A stretch of DNA of 64,000 bases from Diphasiastrum complanatum (Eukaryota; Streptophyta; Lycopodiopsida; Lycopodiales; Lycopodiaceae): assembly GCA_029204225.1 (NCBI GenBank), contig CM055106.1, positions 39,399,827 to 39,463,826 on the forward strand, written 5' to 3'. The stretch's first letter is position 1; every line of letters begins with the position of its first letter. Under the pieces are notes generated by a model. That model was not told where the DNA came from, did no database searches, and saw nothing but the letters and a program-made list of their open reading frames with translations. This document shows positions 11,268 to 24,500 of the stretch, one piece after another. The translations under genes and the position numbers were made by a program.

Positions 11268-11936
11268 TGTTGGATTTCTATCCTCTCCATCCCTATCTCT
11301 CTGCTAATCTAGATCCATTCACTAAGTTGTTGTAAATACTTGTATAGTCGCACACTCTACAAAAATACACATGTTTCCTGACAGACTGCAGAAATACAAA
11401 GGAATCGGTGACAGTGTCTCCCCGATAGTTCGGCCACCGATGACTATTCGGCCATCCACGACTATTTGGCCATCTTCGACTGTTCAACTATCCTTGATAG
11501 TTCGACCACCACTGACCATCTAATCAGATACGATAGTTCAGCCATCCTCGAACAATCGGCCACAATTTATCAACAAGTACATTGTATCACAACCGGAGAG
11601 AATCTCCAGATATTGTCCGAAGCGACTGCCAATAGCACATAGTGCCTTAATCCCATTTGTAAAGAATAGATTAACCATTTTTAACTAGTTAGCCATGTTT
11701 ATATATCCAGCAGCTTATCAGTTGCTCAGTTAGACAATCAGAAGCTCCATAGACATTGAACATCCAGAGCACAATTGCATTGTTCTTTCTCTCTGTTATC
11801 ACATAGTATCGTCTCAAAAAGAACACAACTCTGTCTGCATTCAGATTGTATTCTCTACATGACTAAATAATCTTTGTTCTAGTAATCTAGGTTGTGTATG
11901 TTGAATGCTTACTCTATTCATATTCAGAGAGATTCA
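11268..11936 (+). repeat. Copia 3' LTR
   Basis: Starts TGTTGGATTTCTATCC directly after the G8 polypurine tract and ends ...GAGAGATTCA, 669 bp. It contains a degenerate tandem array (11425-11560) of about 18-20 bp units of the type GACTATTCGGCCATC. No matching 5' LTR is found upstream of the gag at 9616, so the element has lost its left end. Confidence 0.65.
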
Positions 11937-12400
11937 TGCTTGCAGATAAAGTTATTCGTAAATTAAACTGTTCTGTATGACTGATAGCATAAGTCGATTT
12001 GTCGCTCTAATCACCACACCTGAAATGCTTCCGCAAAGAAAAATCTAACACTCAGATAGTTCGTGCATGGCTATGGAATCGACCGTCTAGATCCAAAGAC
12101 TTCAAAAATGTGATCAAGTAGGACAGGCTTCAATCTGTCGAAGTCGGTCTCAATCTAATAGACATAGTTGCATGTACCAAGGATTCCCCGTTCGCATCTC
12201 ACTGTCGCGACGAGTATAGCCCTGAATCCCAACACCTTATTGAAATGAAGAGTGAATGTACAAAATAACTCAAATCCACCACTCTATATAGGGATTATAG
12301 GGATTATAGGGCTTTGCCCTCAAATCCTATTGGCCACGTCCCTTATTATTTGAAATTCAAAAGTTCAAAGCGAGAAACAACAGAGAGTATGGGCACAGCT
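11937..12400 (-). repeat. LTR-like repeat X, copy 2, with TATA-like motif
   Basis: Starts on the plus strand as TGCTTGCAGATAAAG, matching copy 1 at 8880. On the minus strand a TATA-like CTATATAGAG (about 12282-12291) lies upstream of the shared part, consistent with U3-R-U5 order of an LTR ending in CA at 11937. A near-perfect short tandem GGGATTATA sits at 12292-12312. The owner element is not identified: the copia and its LTR occupy the space between the two copies. Confidence 0.5.
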
Positions 12401-12411
12401 GACGATGGTTG

Positions 12412-13173
12412 CTAAGTGCGACGACCAGACGCGGGAGGCGAGTGGGTTGAAAAAATCTTACTACATTTTTGACGACGACTCTGGGACGAGGACTCCTGGT
12501 GGGATGATTCGACTAGTGCTATAACATAAGTGCATAGCATGGACTCAACGTGAAACTTGTGAACCTTATTTTCTAAGTCCACAACGGCCAAGGATGACAA
12601 AAGAGAACCAGTAGCGAACTGTTGTTTGGTATTACTCTTGATGGCTCTCTTAAGCTCTCCGAAAACCGTCTTGTACTAGCTGTAAGGATTCACGGCTCCC
12701 TTATCTAACTCATAGTTAGATTCTACCAAGCAGTGTAGGATCTATGAGGAGATTCGTTCTTTCTTGAGAATCCCAACCATCATGAAGTTGTTCAGAAGGT
12801 GGGCTGCGCCAAGCAGGGTAGGATCACGAATGGCTTCCAGCAAAATAGCCATCATTGGTGTGGTATGATTAATCTGGGTATCAACAAAAGGCTTAATGAC
12901 TGCCTTGGCCTGTTTATGGGGTGGAGTTGGTTGAGGATTAGATATAATGCCTATGGCAGCAAGGGCGGCCTCAGTGACCCGCACCTTGTGCACTACCCCT
13001 TGGAAGGTAATGTAGAATTTTTCCTTGGAGTCGTTCCAAGTACCAAAGGCCATGCTGATGAACTCCATACTTACTTTATTTGAGAAAGCCTTATCATGGA
13101 TCCCCAATGCCTTGAGCAAGGTCTTGGCGAGGTTTATCCATTTAGTCACCCTGCTTGTGCTAGGAAGTGCCAT
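12412..13173 (-). pseudogene. Second copy of the gypsy extra ORF
   Basis: 13173-12742 encodes MALPSTSRVTKWINLAKTLL and, further on, KFYITFQGVVHKVRVTEAAL, clearly homologous to the ORF at 1942-2973. The frame continues past stops near 12740 and 12677 into RAIKSNTKQQFATGSLLS and a Ser-rich tail ending at 12412. It is shorter than copy 1 and lacks the coiled-coil part. Function is unknown. Same orientation as gypsy A, 10 kb away, so it marks the remains of another element of this family. Confidence 0.65.
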
Positions 13174-13311
13174 GATGTCCGTTGAGGTTGGAACATCATG
13201 GAGAACAAAGGATTGGGATGAAACAGTAGTGAGTTTGAACTCTCACCTAGCTTCAACACAAGTACTTCATCTACAAACCACAACCTTCGCCCAACTCAAT
13301 ATAGGTAGATT

Positions 13312-13370
13312 TGAGCTAGATGTATCATCTAGAAGCTCGACAAAGGTTTCCAGATGATACATCTAGCTCA
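13312..13370. repeat. Perfect 19-bp inverted repeat (hairpin)
   Basis: 13312-13330 reads TGAGCTAGATGTATCATCT and 13352-13370 is its exact reverse complement, with a 21-nt loop. The homologous place beside the first extra-ORF copy (about 3510-3560) does not form this stem, so it is private to this copy. Confidence 0.8.
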
Positions 13371-13582
13371 TGTGACTGTTTGTTCAAGATCTGACTAATT
13401 CAACAAAGGATGAGAACTTCAAACTTGCATATTTTTGCTTAGAAATCCTTTTTTATTTTATGCATGGTGTTTTTTTGGTAAACTGCAGAGCTCACGTTTA
13501 TGGAAGAGCAAATGCGACTCCATCAATGTCTAATTTTAACAGATATAATCAAGTAACATGTTTTTAATTTGGTAAACACAAC

Positions 13583-15558
13583 ATGGTTTTGACCAAGTAT
13601 CAAGGACGTTTGCGACAAACAATGGACACTGTTGAGGTGACTAATATTGCTAGCACAGATTCGACCTTCACTGATTTGATGGAGGTAAAATCACTCATCA
13701 ACAATTTCATAATGGACTAATGTTTGTCAATATTATTGCATTACAGCAAACATTTTTATTAATTTGCTTGAAAATGTGAAAATTTTAGGTTGAGCGCAAT
13801 AATGTTGTGGTGGTAGTAAGTGTTGATGTCAATGAAAGCATGCCTTTGAATGAAGATGCCATGGTGTCTGACCCAATTTGTCCTAAAAAGGATATAGCGC
13901 TGAGATAAACAAACTGAGAATCAAAATGATTCATAGCTTTTGGGAGACATGTGTGTGCCTCATAAACGGAGGCATGGAGAATATGAGTATTGGCCTTTGC
14001 CAACTACATCGTATGAGTTTAACTCAAAGGTTGGTTCTTTTACATATTTGAATTCACATACAAGGAGGCAATCCTTCTCCTGGGATTGGGTCAAAGCACT
14101 GTCGAGTTGGAGGTTAGTTCATATGTTATTATTAGATTCAATGAGGACTTCAATCCTCTATTTGCACTAATGAAGTAATGGTATGATGTTTCTGGGCCTG
14201 TAGAACTGAGAAACTTCTCAACAGAGTTGTTCGTGGTAGTCTGTTTGACCAATAATCTTCTATTATTTATGGACGTAGACAACATACTCTTACTTGGCAC
14301 CTTGGAATGGCATAACCTTCAACGGTGAGGTTCAAATGAAGAAGGGCTTACGGTGGATACCTAGGCACCTAGAGACGAGAAATGACACGTTGTCAAAACA
14401 AAATAATTTTGGTTTGTTCCTTAAAACAATTTTATTGTCATGCGGTCATGTGCACTTGGTAGATGGCTGTATATTGAATATCGCTTGGGGTTGCGCAAAA
14501 AGATTTGCATCTGAATTGAGTCAAATAATAGAGATACTTGACGATAATGGTTGGGTTGTGTGTTTTGCAAGTCTTGATTTGAGAGTTGTTTTCTATTGTC
14601 AATTGAAACGTGCATGAGTGACATTACGACAAATTGTAATTTTAAGAGGAATTGATCATTTCGGAAAGACTCGGGATGGTGTGAAGGTATGGTTCATGTA
14701 CGTTCGTTGATTGGATTGACATTTTAAAAAATGTTTTGGATAATTTATGACAGGCACCTCCCATTTGTCTCAAGTTTTTTCCATGTAGCTATATGTATTG
14801 ATTCGTGCTGGAAATACAGGACCATTGCCTGCAAGTGCTAGTGCAGATGCTTTGGATCCACCAACCATGCTTAGATCTTCGTTGGATACATGGATTCATT
14901 ACTTGCTGACAATTGAGAGAATGTACGATGCCAGTAGGGCAATCCAAACAAGAGGTGGTGTGCAAGAGAGTCCACTGCTTATGCAGTATATAGTTGACAC
15001 ATTTTGTTGTCCTTGTAAGGTGGTCCTAGATCCCATGGTTGGATGCGAGTCTACAATGTTGGCTTGTAAAAATACAGGACGACATTGTGTCGCCATGGAT
15101 AGTGATACATTATTGATCCATCACATCATTGAATTGTCCAGTAAGAGTAAGTGCACATGTCCATAATGTATGTTACGTTATTTTTACCACTGCCTTTATA
15201 GTGCTCAGCTTCATAGATTGCACAATTAATTCCTAAGTCATTGATTGCCACAGTTCTGATTGTCACCACAAATAATGGTGTTATGGTGGACTCAGATGAA
15301 GATGCTGAAAACTTGGATGCATGGGACGTGGATGATTTCAACAATTGGTAAGAATTTTAGTTTTACCATTTATCCATTGGTTTTTTAAATTGTATAGCAA
15401 CTGGTGAAAATGAAAGGTGTTTGCCATCCTATGCAGATGCCCTTGCGGAACAAGGTTTGGCGCTAGAAAATATTGATCGCTTATCGCACATTTTACATAG
15501 AGATAAGAGGAAGAGACGTTGCACATTCATTGATCATGAATGTGAAGAATCTAGATGA
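13583..15558 (+). pseudogene. Multi-exon gene resembling beta-class (N4C/N6A) DNA methyltransferase, decayed
   Basis: The last four exons splice in frame: up to 14686, 14789-15140, 15254-15347 and 15417-15558 (stop). All introns are GT-AG, 69-113 bp. Exon 14789-15140 reads SPLLMQYIVDTFC then VVLDPMVGCESTMLACKNTG and GRHCVAMDSD. This is the AdoMet-binding motif I (usual DPFxGSGS) and following Asp of DNA methyltransferases; the third Gly is Glu here. The preceding exon reads KKGLRWIPRHLETR and EILDDNGWVVCFAS. Having the AdoMet motif near the C-terminus is typical of the beta class; a DPPY/SPPY catalytic motif is not recognisable. The C-terminus is acidic then basic (DSDEDAENLDAWDVDD, RDKRKRRC). 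A first exon at 13583-13684 splices to 13789. Lesions: TGA at 14615, stops near 13906, 13938 and 14176, and a frame change near 14090. Either a pseudogene or a gene with missed small exons. Confidence 0.6.
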
Positions 15559-18512
15559 TAGCAGTTTAGTATGACTTCATTTAAAGTTAAGACATTTGAC
15601 ATATTTTTATTCAGTTAGTTTAATAGATTGTTGTTTAATATTTTTGTGCTTGAATTGACTGAAAGAGCAAATGAAATTGTGAACATCAGATTATTTTGTC
15701 GTTTGAGAGGTCAAATTTAAAAGCAATCTCAAACCATCCCATTTGTTTGTAATTTGCATGTGTGTATATAAGTTTATTAATTGCAAGTTCATGTTCTACA
15801 TCATAAAGTAAGAGAGCTATTCACTTTTGAGTGTTTGTTGGTCACATTGTTATAAACCGATAAGGATTGGGAAGGATTAATAATGCATTAAAAAGAGAAG
15901 ACTAGACACAACTAACACATATACAACGATTAGGAGAAAGACAAGTCGTACTATGCTATCAAAATTAAAGTACTAGCAAAACAAGTTGTTATCGTTGATA
16001 CTAAAGAGTTTAATAGAGAAATAATAATGTACTTAAAATCGTTTAGTAATACACTTATGTAACCAAAATATGAACAAAACTATGATCAAATCAAAAAACA
16101 AAACTTCTGACCATCATATCTTACCAAAGACATGATGTTGAAGAGATTTTGTTGCTGAAATAACATACTAGCAAAAGAAACTACTTAAGCTGAAAGGATT
16201 TTAACGTTTGAAGCACTTAGAGCAACTGAGTAGGAAGCTCATCATATCACTGCCCGTTTTAGAATGGGGACATTACAATGGGAACTGGAAGTGTATACAC
16301 ATACTCTCTATTGTTATCCTTGTCACAACAAGTAGTTATTGCTACTTTTAGGAGTTTTATTAGTTATCCCTACATCCCAACCACTAAAGTATGTTAATTA
16401 GGTCATTCAACACATCATTTTGTTTCAACATCCACTAATGTCTTTGAAACAATAAATATATATGCAAGGTCCTTAACGTGTACGCATCTCTTTCAAAAAT
16501 CAACTGCTCATTGGCAAGACCAGCAATTAAGAAAAAATAAACTCGTTAAACACACTTGATTTACTCGCTATACAGATGCGCTCCCATATATTTATTGACA
16601 CACATGATGATCCTAGAAGAGTATGCATAGTTTTAATGAGTCACATATGCAACTATGAGTTGATGGCTCGAGCATAGTAGCTACCAAATGTTTGAAAATA
16701 TTCAAACATGGGTGGCTACAATCTCAACCTCACCTTTTGGTGAATGCACATTTGTGATGCTTCAATGACAAGTATTAATGCCTACTTTATTCTTTTATTA
16801 TTATCTTCAAATATTGCACTTGAGCTTTGGAATCACAAAATCTTAACCATAGTTTGAAATGGTTTTTACTTGTCTAGACGTCTCCAAGTGTATTTGCATT
16901 TTCTTCCACTCATTTGTAAAATGGGTGTTCCATAATCATTTAAAACAAGTTTAGGCCAGCTTCCAAATGCATCTAGTTGCTACCACGGACACAGGTGTCG
17001 TACTTGGACTCACATTAATCCTACCTTTAGAAGATTTGTATACACAAGCATGCTACAAATCATAAGAAAACTATCACTCACAATAGCTTGAAACGCAAGG
17101 TGTAACCACATAACTCCAAGTGAGGATGCTTGAATCATTCCATTTGAAAGCCCCTTTCATTTGGAGGCCATGGCATTTAATGTCTAAACTCAAATTACAT
17201 AAGGCATTTCTATTTTTATTGGAGGGGAGAGAAAGGGCCCACCACTTTCCCCCCATACTCCAAGATGTCTAGGGTATTCCCTGGTCTCTTGAGTTAGCCC
17301 AGGTTGGCACCTTTCAATGCCACCTAGGGGCAACTCTCACCCCTTGTGAAATGGGGGCAGGCCTCTTGGAGTGGCTCCACCAAACAAAGTTCAGTATTTG
17401 AGCCTTTTAAACTTATCCGCAATACTACTTGTACTCCATGACACCATGATATCATGACCTCTTGTGGCATCTTCCATCATTGTTATTTTTGTTGAGTATC
17501 TTCACTCTACAAGATCCCTATGCCATCTATTTCTAGCTTCTTAGTTTGGGATGACTGTTATTAGAGTTTTTCATTTGTGAGGCAACTTCTTCAACATATT
17601 CAGTATTCAATCTTTTTAGCAACACCCCTTACTGCAAACTTTTGCAGATTGGCAAAAATTTCAGATAATCTTAGTTGGCTAGCATGAGAGAGTTAGGGAT
17701 GATGCTTAGATGTTGCTGGGGTTCAATAGCTTAAAATTAGGTCCCCAAAGCCATAATACTTAGATTTGGGCCCAATTCGGCCATGTAGCCATATGCCCAT
17801 GAACCACCTGCATTTCCAGAAAGAAGACAAAGCATAGCATCCAACCCTACTCAGAAACTGAAAACTAAAAGTTACCCATGAATGGGTCATCATTTGGTAG
17901 CTTCTAATAATTGAAATTGTGAGCTTTTTCAACAGAGAACTCCAAAACGCAAAGCTCCTGGGTGAGAATGCAGTGCTTTGTAGTTGTTCTTCGTATTTTA
18001 GTCGGGCAATCGCAGGATTCTTTACTTTTCCCTCTTTGCACATTGTTATGTGAATGTCTTTATAATTGTCCACTAGGGGAAGTTTTCTTACTCCTGTACA
18101 ACAACTTAAAAGCCATGATTCTATTCAGTCACCGAAGTAAAAATGAGATAATGAGTGTCCCTTGCATGGTGGAGCATCATGCTTGGGTTGTGGACTTGCC
18201 CACCTACATTCAGCTCCTTGCCCACACATAGTTGGATTCCGGCGGGCCAACAGCTTCTTTAAAATTAAAAAAGTAAAGAGATGATGATGACAAAGATAAA
18301 AACTTTACAAAATTGCCCAAGTCTTCTTAAATATGTTGCCAAATAGTCACTTTAGCAAAAGCAATCATAGACTTAAAAATTCAACAATGGCAGCATAAAA
18401 GAGATGAGATGGACCAGGAATTATAGACAAAAAAAATACCCTGGGTCTGGCACTATATAAAACCTGCCGGGACCTGGAAAACATGCAATTAGGTTATCTG
18501 GCAGGCAATAGC
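15559..18512. other. Intergenic region, nothing recognised
   Basis: AT-rich DNA between two convergent genes. Short open frames at 17074-17256 and 17723-18073 show no protein-like pattern or homologous motif that I recognise. The segment 17205-17380 is locally richer in C and G. No retrotransposon domains are visible. Confidence 0.5.
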
Positions 18513-21500
18513 TTAAACAATTTGATTTAAGGATTTCTGCCTGAAATCTCGCAGCGAACGCATCCTTTTGACAACTGTGAAACACAACATAACAGAGCCT
18601 AAACCGACACTGAAATACAAAAATTCAGTTAGAATCCAGTCTTCTTCCATTCTATGTTTGAGGAAAACGTCATTTTGCTCAGTTGGATGCCAAAAGGTTC
18701 TATCTTTCCTGTTAAGGTAGATACTTGTGACATTGACAACCCGGCTTCCTGCATGTGATAATGGGGTTGTTGCAGACAATACATCCAAGTTCGAATATGA
18801 GTGCCCAGTTGTCGCATTAGAAATGCTTCCCAAAGTTGTTGGGAGGTTCATAAATAAAGTGAAAAATGCTTCACACCAATTCATTATTGTACTCTGCAGC
18901 CAAAAATTATGGGTTTTATTATTCACTTGAATCACTTGAATGGAACTCGACCAAGAGCAGCAAACAGCTCCAATCAGAGGAATCAAGGATCTCTCAGACA
19001 AAAATTTCAAACTTTTAAAAGTGCCGAAATATGACCCAGCAGAGTGTACTCAACAAAGAAGCTGTTAACAGTTCTGTTGAATATGCATGACTAGTAGCAA
19101 GGAGTTCCTCTGCACCTTAGCATATTCACGGATTGTCACAGAAACAAAGAGATGGTAAGCAAGCCACAGACAGGAAAGTGTTCTGCTATTTCTTACCTCT
19201 AAAAGAGCCGGTGATGTTGGATTGAACATTGGAAAGCAGTCATCCTTTTCCAAGTCAGCATTCCCATATATCTAGCAAGCTCATATACAAGACAGAACAA
19301 ATCAACTTCATGAACATTCAACATATAAATCTTCCAGATTCTGTTGTGGTGATGATGTCTTTGAGAAATTGCCTCAAAAAATCCAACTTTAAGAGAATGC
19401 ATGTGTGTTCATCATGCTTCAAATGATTTTTGAGACACACAAACAGATGTCACTTTTACCTCAAATGTGAAAGCGACTGGAACCTTTAGGAATGAGTACA
19501 TGTAATCTGTGGCTGTCCCATGTGCAAGGTAGCTGTAAGTAACATTCAAAAGTACAGAAACAATTACTGATCAGGAGAGAGAAACGTGATCGTCATGTTC
19601 ACATTAACAATGTTTCGACCTCTCTTGCTGGGACCCTGAACAGAGCTTTCTTTACAATAGTTTTGCAAACAAAACAGAGTGCTTGATACAAAACTCCTGA
19701 GGCAGAATGAAACACGATCTCAATTATGCAGAAATTCAAACTGTACCTTGAAGAACGTCTATAGATATAATGCAGGTAAACATCATAGTGTCACTTTATC
19801 CCAACCATCCTCATGGCATAAGTAAGAAACTTTACGCAACCACTATTTGATGCTAGATAAGCTTAAACTTACTGCTTATTTTTGCTGCATTGGGACAAGT
19901 TAAGGCAGTTGCAAACCAGATCACAATTGTCTCTATTCTAGGCAAATTCAAATGAGACTAATGGAATCACGTGATCAAGTTCAAAGTTACAAGCAAAAAT
20001 ACGGCATAATGCACTTACCCAACAGCACCACCTCCAGATCCAATCGTGCAGGTGCCTTTGCAATGCAGAGTATTTATTGTCTTTAAAAGTGATTCCATCG
20101 GCTTTGCACTACCCTCATCTGGCGTAGCATTTTTGTGATCATATGGCATGAAAAGGGCCTATATTGAGATTTGAAACAAACAAAATTTTGAGATGATCTT
20201 ATCATTTGATTTTGAGGACTAAACAATTTTCTAGACCACCTTCCTGGAAACAGCTATCCAGTGGATTAAGGATGAGCATAAGACTGCAAGAGTTAACATG
20301 CAAAAATATCAACTGTGCACAGAGACCTGAAACTTTTAAACTAGTCGCATACGTTACAGTTAGAATCATAAAGTAGAAATAAGTGCTTAGCTTTTCAACG
20401 TAGGTTGCACTCAATTCATGAAAATGCGGAATGTCATAGGTACTTTCTCAGTGATTTCACGAAAGAGTTTTTATTTCCCACAAGTTTAGGGGGGTAAAAC
20501 TCTACTATCTGCAACTCTTGTATATACAGTGTCACAGGGTTAACATGAAACATAAAGTATATCAGGGAGCAATTCTTGGTCATTCCATCAAAACCCATCT
20601 AATTTCTCTTTGACATTGAAGTAGATCCAATTCCTGTGAGTCTATCTAATCATAAAAAGTAAACATTGATCATAAACAAAGTTGGCAGGTGTAGAAAACT
20701 AGAATCTTATTTTTGATATTTTACTGGTTCCACTTTTGTTTTCAGAATAATGATAGTTAACCCAATATAGATTTAATAACATGTTTCCTACATCATTTTG
20801 AAGAGTGTTCGACACGCATAGTTCAGAATACTACAAAGGATTCTTACATAGAAATCTGGTAGAATGATGATTGCATAGTAGCATCCAACTAACAACACCA
20901 TACATCAACAGAATAGTGATGTGCATGCCCTCCTAAACAGAAACACTGCTAAGCATTTCCTAGACAACTACTCTCGAGACAGTCGCATCATCAATTTTAG
21001 AATAACTAGTAGAAATCCATTTTATATTGTTTTGGGGGCTCTCAAGGGAAAATCCCAAGAAGTTTTCCAGATTAAGGCCGATATCCCAACACATCCAATA
21101 AGACAACCAGCAAGTCTCTAGAGGGTACTAAAAAGCATATGATTGCAAATGAAAAATGGGCCCCTGAATGTTTATGGCATGATATGCCCTAGTGTGATAA
21201 TGTTTGTGTGTCCATAACACTTCCATACTAACAAAACAAATGCCATCAATGTTGGCAATATGTAGATTGAGTAAATTGAGAAGTCGTGGTGGAAAGTAGA
21301 GAAGGACAACTTACACTTGAGAAGATTTATGACAGATGTTCATTTTGAACTGGATGTTGTGAATGAAAAGAGCATAATCATGCAGTTGTGGACAAGTCTA
21401 AAGCAAGGCAAATCTAGTGTACAAGAGTATGCAAATTGCTACAAAGAGGCATTGCTTGGGATATTGAAGCGGAGGGGCTCAAAGAAAGCGTCCAAGCTTT

Positions 21501-24500
21501 TGTTAGAAAGGAGTAGACACATGATTGATGAGCTGCTATCTAGATGGCATTGTATTATGAGGATCGTATGAGAGCCCAAGATCCCAATGTGGTGACTATA
21601 ATTGCTAACCGGTCTTGGGGAAGACATGGCAACTGGAATAAAAAGAAAAAGTTTGACAGTCAATTTGGTCAAGGGGAAAAACCTGAGGTGAACATAAAGG
21701 TATAGGAGCTAGAGCTCTGAAGGGCAAAGGGTTGTATGTGGACCAAATGCTCAAAGAAGTCACAGCATCCTTTGTCGTAGACAGAAGAATCTTCGGGTAG
21801 ATGGAACTGAAGTTCTCATGCAAGTGGAAGAGATCGAGCAAGAGAAATCAAAATGTTCTAGTTTGATGAATGTCTCTGTGGTTAGGAAGGTGGACATGGT
21901 TCTCAAAGTTGCCACAACAAGGTGATCACCATTCCAAAAATACTTTGATTCATTTGAGAAGACAAATGTGTGGTAAGATGCTTTGATTCTATTTGACACG
22001 GAATCCTCCCATAATGTTGTGAATTCAACCAGTGGAGATGTTAAGTATGGACACGCAACCGTCCTGATATCGGTATCTGTTTTGCCTCCTAATAGAGACA
22101 TTGAATATAAAATTGAATTGATTCCTAAATTGGGTACCATCCATAGACCTCCTTGCGTAATGGGTTTGAGAGAGGAAGAGGGAGTCACAACTATGATAAA
22201 GATTACTTGCCCAAAGGGCATGGGCATATAAGGCCCAGTTATTGTCCTTTTGTCTCATCGATCATTCTTGTCGAGAAAGAGCGTAGTTGCAGCCCGCAAT
22301 CCGAAACGCATTCTAGATTGCATTCCAAGATCCCATTGGAGTTTCCTAGAACACAAAATTGTTTCTTTGTTGGCAATATGCTATCAAAGTAAAGGATCTT
22401 TAGGAGTTTCAAAAACAATGCTTTGACAAGTTAAGGAACCAATTTCCATAGGAAAACATATGACGTTTTGGCTTCTTGGAAAAAGTCCATAGGAATTGTA
22501 ATGGTATACACTCATCGTCCACTACTAAAGACCTAATTGATTTCATTATAGGGAGAGACATTAGCAAACATGATTTGCACATTTCAAAATGCCAACATTT
22601 GAAATGCTTCCCAAGCGGCCTTGAAATGTAACAAGTTTGAAAGGATCTACAAGGCCCATGGTACAAAAACAACAGCAACAAAGCACAGGCTCGTAGCAAA
22701 TTTGCAAAGCCACCTCCACCTGCAATGAACTAGTACCATCCCATCTCTCTCATGCTGGACAAGTAGCTTGCAAACGGGGTATTTTGGCAGCGCATGGATA
22801 CAAATTAGATGTTTTTTGCGATAATTGGTTGTTACAAGCAAACGAGGAAATGACATGGTTTACGTAACACTTTGCATGATCAAACTTAGTGTGTTCTAGT
22901 TGTTTATTATAGCACCCTTTAACATTGGAGAAATTATGTGTTGTAGTCAACCATTTGAAATTTGATTATCCTTTCCGAAAAACCGTATAGAATCTAAGAT
23001 AATTTCAAACCTTTGAAACCAGCACAAAGAGCTAAATTAATTTTTCTTGTCCAATCTGTGTGTGTTGCAGGAAGCTCTACAACAGAGACAGAGCACACAC
23101 ATGCAAATACACGAATATGTGTACTCAAGTGCACACAAACACGTTGAGAAGCCAATACAATGAAAAGAAAATCTTGCTTTTGTAAGTTATAAACATCTGC
23201 AGACTGCAGGTTAGGTACATGGCAAAGAGCCTCATCATGCACAAATTGGATTGTGTAAGGCAAGCTTAAAACAACCTTACTTGCATTCCAGAGTGCACAT
23301 TCACCCATAAATGGGGCTTGAATGATGCGGCAACATCTCGTAGTATTTGAGTCTCAGGTTCACTAAAAGCTGCTGTCCCAGGGTTTTCTTCATAAGGATC
23401 ATAGTCCTGCACAATGATCAGATCAAAATTTAGGAACTTTCACCAACTTTGTACTTTTGTAATGCAAACCCCTAAGGTTTATTCTAATGAGAAAATTGAT
23501 CTTGTAAACTGCAAAGTTTTACCTTTTAAGACACAAATATAGTGTTCGATTCTATGCCATGACTCTCTTTATGCCTACGGAAACCAAGGTGGTTAGTGAA
23601 AATATTGGCAATTACCATTTGCATGTTCTGCTTTATCTAGATTTGAGGCCCTTATTTACCTGGTTTTGATCTAAACTAGTCCACTAATTTGACCTTTATT
23701 TGCAAATATTTATGCAGCTGACTTTCATGAAAGCATGTTTTAAATATAAGATCCTATTCAGGGCAAAATATTTGAGAGAAAAGTTTAGTAGGCATATATC
23801 ATTTGAGATAAGACCCACCTTAGGGGCGAGTAATAAAAATTTGGTTAGGTTGGCCAAATTTGCATTAATGTTTCTTATCTTATGTACCATCATTGGTACC
23901 AAAGAAATAGATGGATCTTTCTGTTCACCCTTAAGTGATGCAATCCTGTTCACCTCCTCTATTCTGAAGTAGCATCTTCTGTTCACCTCTTTGCTCTAAC
24001 ATCAGCTTAAACAAATAAGTTGATGTAGTAAACAACTTACATGCACAGCTCTCTTGAAGCTTGGCATTTTAGTAGATTTGTATGAGGAATCTTTGCATGT
24101 GGAATGTAAACACTTGCAACATATAACTTCGAACTTTGTCTTATTAGTTCGAATTTGCCCTTCTTTGGGAAAGAAATTGTCCATGCCTTTTGCATGGCAT
24201 GTTTGTGCTTCTTTGAGATTCATAAAGATTACATGTGGTTCTCAAGTTCATAGACTACCTGCACTTCCAACATCTTGGAGCTTGTTCACAACTAGTCAAA
24301 AAACGTCATGATTTTTTTCATCAACATGTGAAACCACTTTGTCTTTGTTGCTATATAAGCAAAGGGGCTATGCCCTTGTAACCAGCTGCCAATAGGTCAA
24401 AATGATATAAGTCGTAATTAAAAATATCAGTTTCTTTATTCCAGATTAAGCTACACAAGCAAAGATTGCCTCCAAGCTCATTTTGCAATCTTGGCATATC

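Noticed and set aside
17723-18073. 116-codon minus-strand frame downstream of the carboxypeptidase stop
   Set aside because: No match to the family C-terminus, which already ends with a membrane anchor and stop at 18513.
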